DNA of 64,000 nt from Streptomyces radiopugnans (GTDB taxonomy: Bacteria > Actinomycetota > Actinomycetes > Streptomycetales > Streptomycetaceae), in the NCBI RefSeq assembly GCF_900110735.1, contig NZ_FOET01000019.1:52721-116720 (forward strand), given 5' to 3'. The notes below the pieces were generated by a model. That model searched no databases. It had not been told where the DNA came from and saw only the letters and a program-made list of their open reading frames with translations. This document shows positions 16,954-26,039 of this stretch, one piece after another. Position numbers and translations under genes: made by a program. Each line of letters starts with the position of its first letter. Positions within the stretch are counted from its first letter, which is position 1.

Positions 16954-17102
16954 GCGGGTCAGGGTGGGGGTCGCGCGGGGGCGCGAACGAGTGCGTGACC
17001 GTGTACGCGGAGTCCGTGTACGAGCACTTCGGATGGACGGTACAGAAGTGTTCCGTCACGCCGGCCGGTGACCGCGAGCGCTTTCGGCGCCCGTCGCGGT
17101 CC
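16924..17102. repeat. Diverged copy 1 of the ATPase/XRE intergenic promoter region
   Basis: Aligns with 18420-18597 in the same orientation at roughly four-fifths identity by eye, sharing words such as TGTTGCTCGGTT, GTGTACGAGCACT, GTTCCGTCACGC and CCGTCGCGGTCC. It contains the first codons of the ATP-binding gene and two GTGTACG direct repeats (16996-17026) that look like operator sites. Confidence 0.75.
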
Positions 17103-17286
17103 AGGCCCGGACGTCCCTCACGGCGCTGCGGCGGTTCCACTGGGTGCAGGATCGCGCGGCTCGTGTCGCAGAGCGCCGCGCCGGCCGGCAGGTTCCCGAT
17201 CCGTCTCAGGACGTCGCCCCGTGCCTCTGTCTTACCCTCCACGGCTCTCCCCGCGGGGCGGCACGAGCGTGCCGGATGATGGGGCG

Positions 17287-18297
17287 GTGCAGCTCCCCTA
17301 CGTCTACCGCGTCACCAAGTACGACCCCGCCGACCGTGACGAACACGGGCATTACACCGGCAGTGAGGACACCGCCGGCGATCACGGCGAGGTAGAGGCG
17401 TCTTATCTCCGGGCGGTCGCGGCCTTCGCCGGGGACACCGGCGTCGGTCACCTGGCCGTACGCGAGCCGCAGATCCCGTCCTTCGCGCACTTCGGTGCGG
17501 AGCCTCCGGTGGACGGCTTCGGCCTGGACGGACTCTTCCCCGACGGCCCCGCCGGTTTCCACGATGGGGCGGAAGTACCGCTCGAAACCGGTCTGCGGCT
17601 GGTACGCGCCATGTTGCGCGACAACGGCGCCTGGTGCCGGCTGGAAGTGGAAGGCGTGTTCGCGGTCCATGTGGGATGGGACCAGTACCTCTACATCAGC
17701 AGCAGCCGGCCCTGCGAGGAAGCATTGGCCCGCACCCGGCAGCTCGGACTGTTCCCGGAACGCCTGAACACCTCCCCGTACGCCTTCGAGGCCGAGGAAG
17801 AAGAGCAGACCGCCCAGCGGCCCGGTGACGACGCCTTCTGGGCCGAGTTGCGCAGGGCAGTGGTCACCGGCCGTGCGGGAATCCTGGAGGAGACGTATCT
17901 CGAGGGTGCCTCACGGTGGCATCACCTCACCGGCGACACCATCGACCCCGTTCGCGCCGGACTGGCTCCCCGGGCCCGTCTCGCCGTCTGGCCGCCCCTG
18001 TCCACCGACATCGACGCCGTCCTGAGAGCTCTGCCCGCCGACGGCCTCGTCGAAGGCGTGTGGCAGGACGGCGACGGCACCATCCGCAGCGCCATCGTCG
18101 AAGAGGACGAGTGCCCCGAACTGACCGCCCGGATATCCCGTGCCCGTGCCGCCGCGCTCCTGTCCGTGTACGCGGGTGAACGCGTGCCTCTGTGCACTGC
18201 CGTCATGCCCGACGACGACGGAATCCTACGGGCCCGTTGGCGAACCGAGCCGACGCCGAGCGACCGCGACTGGGCACTTCGCCGGCCCCAGGGGTGA
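17287..18297 (+). CDS. Conserved-looking protein of unknown function (cargo gene)
   Basis: A 336-aa soluble, acidic protein that I do not assign to a family. The start is a GTG at 17287 (VQLPYVYRVTKYDPADRDEH); a weak GGGG precedes it and the open frame continues upstream without protein character. There is no signal peptide, membrane helix or nucleotide-binding motif. The middle has a Glu-run (EAEEEEQ, about residue 183), and the C-terminal third resembles a repeat of aromatic/acidic strands. It sits alone between two copies of the ATPase-gene promoter region, so it appears to be inserted cargo in the XRE/DUF397 locus. Confidence 0.7.
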   Translation: MQLPYVYRVTKYDPADRDEHGHYTGSEDTAGDHGEVEASYLRAVAAFAGDTGVGHLAVREPQIPSFAHFGAEPPVDGFGLDGLFPDGPAGFHDGAEVPLETGLRLVRAMLRDNGAWCRLEVEGVFAVHVGWDQYLYISSSRPCEEALARTRQLGLFPERLNTSPYAFEAEEEEQTAQRPGDDAFWAELRRAVVTGRAGILEETYLEGASRWHHLTGDTIDPVRAGLAPRARLAVWPPLSTDIDAVLRALPADGLVEGVWQDGDGTIRSAIVEEDECPELTARISRARAAALLSVYAGERVPLCTAVMPDDDGILRARWRTEPTPSDRDWALRRPQG

Positions 18298-18419
18298 ACG
18301 CTTCGTCCGACCTGTCCTGGACTGGTGGCCGACCGGCCATCGAGTGGCCATGGGGCATGAGATTCGGCCACGGAATCCGAGATCCCACACCGGGGGTGCG
18401 CCTCGTCATCGGCGAGGGG

Positions 18420-18597
18420 CGGTCCGGCCTGTGGTGTTGCTCGGTTCTGCGGGCCGGGGTAGGGGCGCGCGGGGGCGTGAGCGAGTGCGGGATTGCGTAC
18501 GTGGAGTGAGTGTACGAGCACTTTCGGTGGACGGTACGGAAAGCGTTCCGTCACGCTGGGTGGTAGCCTCAGGCGCTTTCGGTAGCCGTCGCGGTCC
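18420..18597. repeat. Diverged copy 2 of the ATPase/XRE intergenic promoter region
   Basis: Counterpart of 16924-17102. The first 10 or so codons of the ATP-binding gene can still be read on the minus strand (NRATPQAGP), but the start codon is destroyed by loss of one A (CAT to CT) and the gene stops there. On the other side it leads into the XRE gene. Conserved GTAC-centred motifs at 18497-18519 may be the XRE operator. Confidence 0.7.
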
Positions 18598-18633
18598 GGG
18601 TACGCAACGCGGAGCAAGCGGAGAGGGCGGCGG

Positions 18634-19611
18634 ATGGACAACGTCGACAGGGCCGGGGTCGGCATCGAGGCCGGGTTCGAAGTCGGGGCCGGGGATGAGG
18701 CCGACGGCGAGGCCGGAGCCGGGACCGAAGCCGAGGACGAGACCGCGCGGGAGGCCGCAGGCGACGAGGAGCGGTCGGGCCCGGAGCGGGAGTGGGACCG
18801 GGAACCGCATCCCTCGGACAGCATGCGCACCTTCGGCGCGGTCGTCCAGGCGCTGCGCGAGCACGCGGGCCTCAGCCGTGCCGAACTCGGCACCTGGGTG
18901 CGGTACTCCAAGCACACGGTGGCGTCGGTGGAGCTGGGACGCCGGATGCCGGACCAGGCGTTCGTGGAACGCGCGGAGCAGGCCCTCGGCAACACCGGCG
19001 CACTGCGCAAGGCCGCCCGCCACCTCACGCGCGGCGAGGTGGGCCTCGCCGCGTGGTTCCGGCAGTGGGCACGGCTGGAGCGGAAGGCGGCGAGCCTGTC
19101 CACCTACGAGTGCCGACTGGTGCCGGGCCTGTTGCAGTCGGAGGCGTACGCGCGCGCCGTGTTCGAGGGCACGATCCCGCTGCGCACCGACGAGGAGCTG
19201 GAGGCCCAACTCGCCGCACGAATGGACCGGCAGCGGATGATGCGGGAGCGGCCGACCGTACCGTTCAGCTTCATCGTCGAGGAGCACGTGTTCCGGCGGC
19301 GGTTCGGGGACGCGGAGATGATGCGCGAACTGCTGGACCACGTCCTCGAACTCACCACTCCGCGCAACGTGACGTTCCAGGTCGTGCCGCTGGAGGCGGG
19401 GCTGCACGCCTGCCTGGACGGGCCGACGCGAATCCTGGAGACCCCGGAGGGGCGGTGGCTCGGTTACTCCGAAGGACAGCAGAACGGGCGGCTCATCTCG
19501 GACCGGAAAGAGGTGAGGTTGCTCTGCCAGCGCTATGAAACACTGCGCTCGCAGGCCCTGAGCCCCAACGAATCCCGGGCCCTGCTGGAGCGACTGCGAG
19601 GAGAGCTATGA
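18634..19611 (+). CDS. Scr1-family XRE regulator (HTH plus DUF5753) with acidic N-terminal extension
   Basis: A 325-aa protein. Residues about 67-125 are a Cro/C1 helix-turn-helix (FGAVVQALREHAGLSRAELG, then KHTVASVELGRRMP), and about 145-320 form the DUF5753 ligand/partner domain. Most relatives begin close to the HTH; this one carries 62 extra residues that are Gly/Ala/Glu/Asp-rich and low-complexity, ahead of DSMRTFG. The ATG at 18634 is 8 bp after a GAGAGGGCGG site; a shorter form from the ATG at about 18823 is possible. The stop overlaps the DUF397 gene (ATGA). Such pairs act as antitoxin-like regulator and DUF397 partner and control development or antibiotic production. Confidence 0.87.
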   Translation: MDNVDRAGVGIEAGFEVGAGDEADGEAGAGTEAEDETAREAAGDEERSGPEREWDREPHPSDSMRTFGAVVQALREHAGLSRAELGTWVRYSKHTVASVELGRRMPDQAFVERAEQALGNTGALRKAARHLTRGEVGLAAWFRQWARLERKAASLSTYECRLVPGLLQSEAYARAVFEGTIPLRTDEELEAQLAARMDRQRMMRERPTVPFSFIVEEHVFRRRFGDAEMMRELLDHVLELTTPRNVTFQVVPLEAGLHACLDGPTRILETPEGRWLGYSEGQQNGRLISDRKEVRLLCQRYETLRSQALSPNESRALLERLRGEL

Positions 19612-19799
19612 GCAGCGGTACGACGGAACTCGCCTGGTTCAAGTCCAGCTACAGCGGCAGCCAGGGCGACGACTGCGTGGAGGTCGCGATCGACGGACAG
19701 GCCGTCCACGTACGAGACTCCAAGGACCTGGCCCGCCCCGCCTTCAAGATCGGCCGCGAGGGCTGGAGCCGGTTCGTGCGCTTCGCGTCGGAGCGCTGA
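19608..19799 (+). CDS. DUF397 small protein (Scr1-system toxin-like partner)
   Basis: A 63-aa DUF397 protein: WFKSSYSG at residues 10-17, DDCVEVA at 22-28, VHVRDSKD at 34-41, and a C-terminal segment ending in WSRFVRFA. The start overlaps the XRE stop by 4 bp, giving translational coupling. DUF397 proteins bind or antagonise their cognate XRE regulator and are toxic when unpaired in some species. A strong hairpin follows. Confidence 0.92.
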   Translation: MSSGTTELAWFKSSYSGSQGDDCVEVAIDGQAVHVRDSKDLARPAFKIGREGWSRFVRFASER

Positions 19800-19813
19800 G
19801 CGACTTCGGGTGC

Positions 19814-19849
19814 GCTGTCCGCCGCCGAGGATCCCCGGCGGCGGACGGC
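19814..19849 (+). terminator. Rho-independent-like hairpin after DUF397
   Basis: A 10-bp perfect stem (GTCCGCCGCC/GGCGGCGGAC, 19817-19846) with a 10-nt loop, extended by a wobble and two further pairs to 19814-19849. It has no long U tract, as is usual in Streptomyces. It lies 14 bp after the stop codon. Confidence 0.75.
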
Positions 19850-20036
19850 ACGCCTCGTACAGTCCGCGAGGAGGACGTGGGGCGTCGCGACGGAAGCGCC
19901 TGATCGAGCGTCCATGCACTCATGCCGAACTGGCTGACGAGCGAGCCGACGTGAGTATCGAGGGAGGTTGGTGCAGGCAGGTCTTCGAGACCCGTCACCT
20001 CCACCGTGGCCCACTCGCCGGGTCCGTTGCGATGTC

Positions 20037-20672
20037 ATGCCCCGCAGCCGCAGCAAGCACTTTGTCGAGTTCGTGAAGAAGTGGACGGTGGAATCGACGG
20101 TCCGGATCTCCGGCCAGAGCGAGCTGCTGCACCTTGCCCGAACCTCGTCGCGGTCGCTCTGGGATGATCGCGCGGTGTTGCGAAGTGTCGAGGTCACCGC
20201 CGAACTGGTCTGCCCCCGGCGAGACGAGGCCTTCCACAACCTGCGCTGGCAGCAGAGACTGGAACTGAGCCTGGACTGCTTCGTCTGCGGACGCACCGGG
20301 CGCACGACCTCCTTCCGGTACGGGCAGGAGCACGCTCTCTGCTCAGCCGACAGGGAGCGTCCCGAGCATCCCGCCGCGGCCCGGATCGCCGCCTTCGACA
20401 TCACCGACGAGCGGGAGCGGACGGCACTGAGGGTCTTCGTCGACTACTGGTGGGCGCCGTTCCACGACGCCAAGCGCGACCAGGCGGCCGCCACACTCCC
20501 GCTCACGCCATGGGTCCGCCTGCACCTGGGGTACTACTGTCCGCAGGCCCGGCAGTCCGGGGCGTTCGACATCCAGACCAACATGGTCCGGCCGGTACGC
20601 GACGCCTGCGGCCACTGCGATCACCCGCTCGCCACCAGTGAGGAAGCCCCTGCCGTGCGGCTCCTCACCTGA
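20037..20672 (+). CDS. Unidentified Cys-rich protein
   Basis: A 211-aa soluble protein of unknown function. It has two CxxC pairs, CFVCG near residue 81 and CGHCDH near 195, plus single cysteines in a CPRRDE segment (about 61) and a YYCPQ segment (about 172). This is suggestive of two zinc-ribbon-like sites, the last one typical of metal binding. Between them is a Trp/Phe-rich block (FVDYWWAPFHDAKRD). The ATG at 20037 lacks a clear ribosome-binding site; a TTG/GTG about 66 bp upstream next to GAGGGAGG would give a longer form. No neighbour clarifies its job. Confidence 0.6.
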   Translation: MPRSRSKHFVEFVKKWTVESTVRISGQSELLHLARTSSRSLWDDRAVLRSVEVTAELVCPRRDEAFHNLRWQQRLELSLDCFVCGRTGRTTSFRYGQEHALCSADRERPEHPAAARIAAFDITDERERTALRVFVDYWWAPFHDAKRDQAAATLPLTPWVRLHLGYYCPQARQSGAFDIQTNMVRPVRDACGHCDHPLATSEEAPAVRLLT

Positions 20673-20924
20673 CCTCTGCCCGGTGCCGCCACCGGGCCAA
20701 TCCGAAACCCCAGCCCGCTCGGAACACCCCGACCGCATGATCGTCCGGACGGGAACGGCAGGACCACACCGGGGAACGCATGAAGAGCCGTGGAGAGCAT
20801 GGCCTGGCAGCCGGCACCGTTACCGGTGATCACGCGCCGATCCAATGGACGCCTTGTGCCACCGGGGAGAACGGTAAGCGTGCACATCGGTGCCGCCCGC
20901 CCCTGCAGACGGAAGGAACCGACC

Positions 20925-21365
20925 GTGAGTGACTTCACAGACGTCCTGTTGCTGTTCAACTACCTGGAGGACGAGGCGATGGAGCATCTCGTCGAACTCG
21001 ATCTCCCGGGAGCTGACGGCGGCGGTTTCAGGCGCGTCAGCGCGGACCACCCCCTCGGGCACTGGGGCGGACGGGCGGGGGCTGAATGCCACGTCGTCGC
21101 CGGGACCTTCGACCACCTCAACACCGTAAGGCTCCGGCGACTGCTCCAGACGGTTCCGTGGAAGTGCCCCCACGGAGTCCAACTGCTGCTCCACAACGAG
21201 AACGACGCGATCTTCAGCCTGTGGATGCTCGTGGACGAACGGTGGGTCGAAGTGCCGCTTCCCCGGACGGTGCGTCATCCGTCGCAAGGGCACCTCCGGC
21301 GCACCGACTGCCCTGACGACGAGTTCCGCCTCGATCCGGGCGAGGGCGCCCGCGCCGGCTCCTGA
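20925..21365 (+). CDS. Unidentified protein
   Basis: A 146-aa soluble protein that I do not recognise. The GTG at 20925 follows ACGGAAGGAACC. It is acidic at the N-terminus (FNYLEDEAMEHLVELDLPGA), has aromatic/His clusters in the middle (HPLGHWGG, then PWKCPHGVQLLLHNENDAIF) and an Arg/His-rich tail. It has no signal peptide or membrane helix. The preceding 252 bp hold no other gene. Confidence 0.6.
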   Translation: MSDFTDVLLLFNYLEDEAMEHLVELDLPGADGGGFRRVSADHPLGHWGGRAGAECHVVAGTFDHLNTVRLRRLLQTVPWKCPHGVQLLLHNENDAIFSLWMLVDERWVEVPLPRTVRHPSQGHLRRTDCPDDEFRLDPGEGARAGS

Positions 21366-21499
21366 CGGGCCCGGGCACGGTTGGCGGTGACTGTCCGTCG
21401 CCGCCCATCGCCGAGCGGCGGTGGAAACTGCCAGGTGAGAGCGGGTCCGTCCGAATGTCGCCCTTGAAGTAGGGTGACGGCGCGAAGGGAGCGTGAGCA

Positions 21500-22492
21500 G
21501 TGCGAGAGCGGGTCACCATGGCGGACGTCGCCCGTGCGGCGGGAGTCTCCTCCGCCACGGTCTCCTACGTCCTGTCCGGCAAGAGGCCCGTCGCCCCCGC
21601 GACCCGGGCGGCGGTGGAGAGCGCCATCGACGAGCTGGGGTTCACCGTGAACACGGCGGCCCGCAGTCTGCGGACGGGCCGGTCCAGCCTCGTGGCGCTG
21701 ATCGTGCCCGACATCGCCAACCCGTTCTTCGCGCAGCTCGCGGCCATCCTCCAGGAGGAGCTGCGGGGCCTGGGCATCCATGTGGTCGTCTGCGACACCC
21801 GCGCCCGCCGCGAGGAGGAGCGCGCGCTGCTGGCCGAGGCGGTGCAGCAGGGCTTCGCCGGTGTCGTGATCACACCGTTCCGGCTGCTGCCCCGGGACAT
21901 CCGGACGCTCACCGATGCCGGGATCCCCACCGTCGTGAGCGCGGACGTCCCCTTCGGCCCCGTCGACCTGGTGACCCCCGACGCGCGGACCGCGACCCGG
22001 CAGGCACTGGAGAGGGTCACCGCGGCGCAGCGGCGCCGCATCGCGATGATCGCGGGGCCGCGGGACGCGACCGGGGGCGATCCGCGTCTGGAGCTGCTCA
22101 GAGGGCTCGCCCGGCAGTTCGGCACCTCCCTGCCGCGGGAACTGGTGATCAGGGGCGAGCACACGCGTGAGGCGGGAGCCGAGGGGTTCGCCGAGCTGAT
22201 GCGCCGGCGCTACCGGCCGGACGCGGTGTTCTGCGTCAACGACGTCGTCGCGGTCGGCGCCATGGACAAGGCTCGCGAACTGGGCATCGACATACCGGGC
22301 GACGTGGCGCTGGTGGGCCACGACGACGCCTCCTTCGCCTCCCTGGTGCATCCGCAGCTCACGACGATCCGCTATCCCGCCGAGGACGTCGGCCGGGCCG
22401 CCGCCCGGCTGCTCAAGGGGAGGCTCGACGGACGGAGCGTGCACCGGACCGTCCGGGTGAAGGCGGAGTTCGTCGCGCGCGCCTCGGCCTGA
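21500..22492 (+). CDS. LacI-family transcriptional regulator of the galactoside operon
   Basis: A 330-aa LacI/GalR regulator. The helix-turn-helix VTMADVARAAGVSSATVSYV spans residues 5-24, followed by the hinge helix and a periplasmic-binding-protein-like effector domain (LVALIVPDIANPFFAQLAA at about 70; CVNDVVAVGAMDKARELGID near 245; VGHDDASFASLVHPQLTTI near 275). It would repress the downstream transport and glycosidase genes until a galactoside-derived sugar binds. The GTG at 21500 is in frame with a stronger-looking ATG six codons later. A gap of 312 bp with an AATCGATT dyad separates it from the operon. Confidence 0.9.
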   Translation: MRERVTMADVARAAGVSSATVSYVLSGKRPVAPATRAAVESAIDELGFTVNTAARSLRTGRSSLVALIVPDIANPFFAQLAAILQEELRGLGIHVVVCDTRARREEERALLAEAVQQGFAGVVITPFRLLPRDIRTLTDAGIPTVVSADVPFGPVDLVTPDARTATRQALERVTAAQRRRIAMIAGPRDATGGDPRLELLRGLARQFGTSLPRELVIRGEHTREAGAEGFAELMRRRYRPDAVFCVNDVVAVGAMDKARELGIDIPGDVALVGHDDASFASLVHPQLTTIRYPAEDVGRAAARLLKGRLDGRSVHRTVRVKAEFVARASA

Positions 22493-22804
22493 CCGGCCTT
22501 CCCTCCCATCAGGGCTCCTGTCCCGGGCCTCCGGCCCTCTCGGGCGGCGCCGCCATGACCTGGTGGACACCGTAGCGTAATCGATTCCGCATGACGAGAG
22601 CCTGACAGGGGCGGGGTCGGTCGACGAAGGGAAACAGCAGGTCAGGAAGGGTTTAAGGGGGCTCTTCCGTGTCGTGTCGGGTGGTCACGAAGCGAACTCG
22701 AAGCCGACTGAATGCGTCCGGCCTGTTGACTTCTTCGGATTCCTGTTGTGAAGGTTGCGCCCACCGCTTCGTCGGAGCGGACTCTCAGCCCAAGGAGCAA
22801 CCCC
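22493..22804. other. Intergenic region between lacI-type gene and sugar operon
   Basis: Holds the candidate LacI operator at 22579-22586 and a possible promoter with TTGACT at about 22727-22732. No further gene is seen. Confidence 0.5.
22575..22590. promoter_or_regulatory. Candidate LacI-type operator
   Basis: GCGTAATCGATTCCGC contains the central dyad AATCGATT (22579-22586) with the CG centre seen in many LacI-family operators. It lies between the regulator gene and the operon it is expected to control. Confidence 0.45.
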
Positions 22805-24163
22805 ATGGCGATGCGCGCTCACACCTCACCCATGGCCAGACGCTGCATGATCGGTGCGGCGGTCGTGGCCCTCACGGCGGCCACCGGCTGCGGCGGCGGA
22901 GACAGCGGGGACGACGCCGCGGCCGACGCGTCCTGCAAGCCGTCCTCGGGCAAGGTCACGCTGCAGTACTGGTCCTGGGTGCCGGGTATGCAGGAAGCGG
23001 TCGACCTGTGGAACGGGCAGAACCCCGACGTCCAGGTGAAGCTGAAGACGACCCCCGCCGGCAACGCGGGCACCTACCAGAACATGTCCAACGCCCTGAA
23101 GGCCGACAAGGCGCCCGACCTCGGCCAGATCGAGTACGACTCCCTGGCCAGCTTCCGCCTCAAGGGTGGCCTGCGCGACATAGCCCAGTGCCCCGGCGTG
23201 AGCGAGGCCCAGGAGAAGTTCGTCGACTGGACCCGGTCCCAGGTGGACTTCGGCGCCGGTGGCGAGGACGGCATCTGGGCCGTCCCGCAGGACACCGGCC
23301 CCATGGCGATGTTCTACCGCAAGGACGTCTTCGACAAGCTCGGCATCGAGGCCCCCACCACCTGGGAGGAGTACGCCGCCGCCGCCCGCGAGGTCAAGCA
23401 GGACGGCAAGTACATCACCCACTTCTCGCAGACCGACCCGAACTGGTTCACCGGCCTGCTGTGGCAGAACCAGGCCACCATGTTCGAACGGGACGGCGAC
23501 GCCTGGAAGGTCACCGTCGACCGGCCGGAGAGCCGCCAGGTGGCCGACTACTGGCAGAAGCTGATCGACGACGAGCTCGTCGCCACGGACCTCCAGGGCT
23601 TCTCACCCGCCCTCTACAAGGCCTGGAACTCCGGCGAGGTCGTCACCTGGGTCAGCGCCGCCTGGGGCTACAGCACCATCCGGGACAACGCCAAGTCGAC
23701 CGAGGGCAAGTGGGCGGTGGCCCCCATGCCGCAGTGGGACGCCGGCGACCAGCGGGCCGGAAACTGGGGCGGTTCGACCACGGCGGTGCTCTCCGGTACC
23801 GAACACCCGGCGGAGGCGGCCGAGTTCGCGCTGTGGCTCAACACCGATCCCGAGGCGCTGGAGATCCTCAACCGCGAGGGCGGCCTCTACCCGGCGGCCA
23901 AGGCGGGCCTGGACCTGCCGGCCCTGAAGCAGCCGGTGGACTTCTACGGCAAGCAGAAGATCTTCGACGTCTTCGCGCAGGCCTCCGCCGACGTGGACAC
24001 GGACTTCACCTGGGGGCCGACCATGACCGACACCTACCGCTTCCTCAGCGACGGCACGGCCGGCGCCGTCGGCGGCGAGGGGACCCTCGGCGACGTCCTG
24101 AAGCAGACCCAGTCCCAGAGCGTGGACTCGCTGCGCAAGCAGTCCCTCGACGTGGCCGACTGA
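22805..24163 (+). CDS. ABC sugar transporter substrate-binding lipoprotein
   Basis: A 452-aa family 1 solute-binding protein. The signal peptide contains MARRCMIGAAVVALTAATGC; the cysteine at residue 29 is the predicted lipidation site, so it is anchored outside the membrane. Motifs typical of carbohydrate-binding members include YWSWVPGM near 50, GLRDIAQCPG near 125 and EDGIWAVPQDTGPMAMFYRK near 155. It would capture an oligosaccharide and hand it to the two permeases. The ATG at 22805 follows CAAGGAGC. No ATPase gene is in the operon, so a shared ATPase (as with MsiK) is likely, which is usual in Streptomyces. Confidence 0.92.
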   Translation: MAMRAHTSPMARRCMIGAAVVALTAATGCGGGDSGDDAAADASCKPSSGKVTLQYWSWVPGMQEAVDLWNGQNPDVQVKLKTTPAGNAGTYQNMSNALKADKAPDLGQIEYDSLASFRLKGGLRDIAQCPGVSEAQEKFVDWTRSQVDFGAGGEDGIWAVPQDTGPMAMFYRKDVFDKLGIEAPTTWEEYAAAAREVKQDGKYITHFSQTDPNWFTGLLWQNQATMFERDGDAWKVTVDRPESRQVADYWQKLIDDELVATDLQGFSPALYKAWNSGEVVTWVSAAWGYSTIRDNAKSTEGKWAVAPMPQWDAGDQRAGNWGGSTTAVLSGTEHPAEAAEFALWLNTDPEALEILNREGGLYPAAKAGLDLPALKQPVDFYGKQKIFDVFAQASADVDTDFTWGPTMTDTYRFLSDGTAGAVGGEGTLGDVLKQTQSQSVDSLRKQSLDVAD

Positions 24164-24231
24164 CCGATCACCCCTCGCCCCGCGTCCCCGCCGCGCCCGC
24201 GGCGGGGACCGCACCCCGCCGAAGGCCCCCC

Positions 24232-25146
24232 GTGACATCCACCGCCGCCCCGCCCAGCACACGCCGCAGGCGCCCCCGCCGGGCCCTCGCCCCCTACGCG
24301 TTCCTCGCCCCCTTCCTCATACCGTTCGTCCTGTTCACCCTCGTCCCGGTCGGCTACGCCTTCTGGCAGAGCCTGCACAAGACCGAGCGGGTGGGGGGCA
24401 CCTTCGGGAGCACCCGCCCGGTGTTCGCCGGATTCGAGCAGTACGCCGACGTCGTGCGTGAGCCGTTCTTCGCCGACAGCGTCATACGCGTCGGCCTGTT
24501 CGCCCTGGTGCAGATCCCGGTGATGCTCCTGTTCGCCCTGGCGCTCGCCCTGCTGCTGGACTCCGCCGTGGCCAGGCTCAAGCGCTTCTTCCGCCTGGTG
24601 TACTTCGTCCCGTACGGCATCCCGGGCGTGGTCGCGGCACTGATGTGGGCCTTCCTGTACGACCCCCGGCTCTCGCCGGTGGTGGACCTGTTCCGATCGG
24701 CCGGCGTCCAGGTCGACCTGCTGGGCTCGGACGCCATCCTGTTCTCCATCGGCAACGTCGTCACCTGGACGTACACCGGCTACAACATGCTGATCCTCTA
24801 CGCCGCGCTGCAGGCCGTCCCGTCGGACATAGGGGAGGCGGCGCGCGTCGACGGAGCCGGCAACTGGACCATCGCGCTGCGGATCAAGCTGCCGCTGATC
24901 CGCCCGGCACTCGTCCTCACCGGCGTCTTCTCCATCATCGGCACCTTCCAGCTGTTCACCGAACCGCAGGTCTTCCGGTCCATCTCCACCAGCGTGACCA
25001 GCACGTACACGCCCAACCTGGCGGCGTACTCCCTGGCCTCCGGCGACAACTACAGCGAGGCGGCGGCCCTGTCGGTCCTGCTGGCCGCCGTGACGTTCCT
25101 GCTGTCGTTCGCCTTTCTGCACTTCACCTCCAGGAGGCAGGGATGA
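24232..25146 (+). CDS. ABC sugar transporter permease (MalF/UgpA-like)
   Basis: A 304-aa inner-membrane permease with six predicted helices. The ATPase-coupling EAA loop reads EAARVDGAGNWTIALRIKLP at about residues 203-222. The first helix lies at about residues 18-40. A GTG start at 24232 is used, after a Pro/Gly-rich gap of 68 bp from the binding-protein gene. Its stop overlaps the next permease (ATGA), so both are made together as a heterodimer. Confidence 0.93.
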   Translation: MTSTAAPPSTRRRRPRRALAPYAFLAPFLIPFVLFTLVPVGYAFWQSLHKTERVGGTFGSTRPVFAGFEQYADVVREPFFADSVIRVGLFALVQIPVMLLFALALALLLDSAVARLKRFFRLVYFVPYGIPGVVAALMWAFLYDPRLSPVVDLFRSAGVQVDLLGSDAILFSIGNVVTWTYTGYNMLILYAALQAVPSDIGEAARVDGAGNWTIALRIKLPLIRPALVLTGVFSIIGTFQLFTEPQVFRSISTSVTSTYTPNLAAYSLASGDNYSEAAALSVLLAAVTFLLSFAFLHFTSRRQG

Positions 25147-26039
25147 GCTTCCTCACCCGCACCGAAGGCGCCCACGCCGCCGCCCCGGGGCGGCGCCCCG
25201 CGGCCGGGCGGCTCTCCGTGGCCGCCGCCGTGGCCTTCATGACGCTGGCCGCCTGCTACATGCTGCTGCCGGTCTACTGGCTGCTCGTCTCCGCCACCAA
25301 GAGCCAGAGCGACCTGGTCTCCACCCCCGGGCTGCTGCCCGCCGAATGGCACTTGGGCGACAACCTCACCGCGCTCTTCGAGCAGCAGGACGGCGTCTTC
25401 GGCCGGTGGCTCCTCAACAGCCTCCTCTACGCCGGGGTGGGCGCGGCCATCGCCACCTTCCTGGCCGCGGCCGCCGGATACGCCCTGGCCAAGTACACCT
25501 TCACCGGGCGCGAAGCGCTGTTCTCCGTCATCCTCGGCGGCGTCCTGGTGCCGGCGACCGCCCTGGCGCTGCCCCTGTTCCTGCTCTTCGCCGAGGTGGA
25601 CGCGACCAACACGTTCTGGTCGGTCTTCCTGCCCAGCGTCGTCAGCCCCTTCGGCGTCTACCTCTCGCGCATCTTCGCCGCGGCGTCCGTCCCGGACGAG
25701 GTGGTCGAGGCCGCCCGGATGGACGGCGCGGGGGAGCTGCGCATCTTCTGCGGCATCGCACTGCGCATGATGTCCCCGGCGCTGGTGACCGTCTTCCTGT
25801 TCCAGTTCGTCGTCATCTGGAACAACTTCCTGCTGCCCCTGGTCATGCTCCAGGACGACACCCTCTACCCCGTCACCCTCGGCCTGTTCACCTGGCAGTC
25901 GCAGACCAGCCGCCTGCCCGAGCTGCAGACCCTCACCATCGTGGGAGCCCTGGTCTCCGTCGTGCCCATCGTCCTGACCTTCCTCATGCTCCAGCGCTAC
26001 TGGCGCGCCGGGCTCACCGCCGGGGCGGTGAAGTCGTGA
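25143..26039 (+). CDS. ABC sugar transporter permease (MalG/UgpE-like)
   Basis: A 298-aa permease with six helices and an EAA loop (EAARMDGAGELRIFCGIALR) near residues 196-215. It pairs with the preceding permease to form the channel for the galactoside taken up by the lipoprotein. The start overlaps the previous stop and its own stop overlaps the GTG of the beta-galactosidase gene (GTGA). Confidence 0.93.
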   Translation: MSFLTRTEGAHAAAPGRRPAAGRLSVAAAVAFMTLAACYMLLPVYWLLVSATKSQSDLVSTPGLLPAEWHLGDNLTALFEQQDGVFGRWLLNSLLYAGVGAAIATFLAAAAGYALAKYTFTGREALFSVILGGVLVPATALALPLFLLFAEVDATNTFWSVFLPSVVSPFGVYLSRIFAAASVPDEVVEAARMDGAGELRIFCGIALRMMSPALVTVFLFQFVVIWNNFLLPLVMLQDDTLYPVTLGLFTWQSQTSRLPELQTLTIVGALVSVVPIVLTFLMLQRYWRAGLTAGAVKS

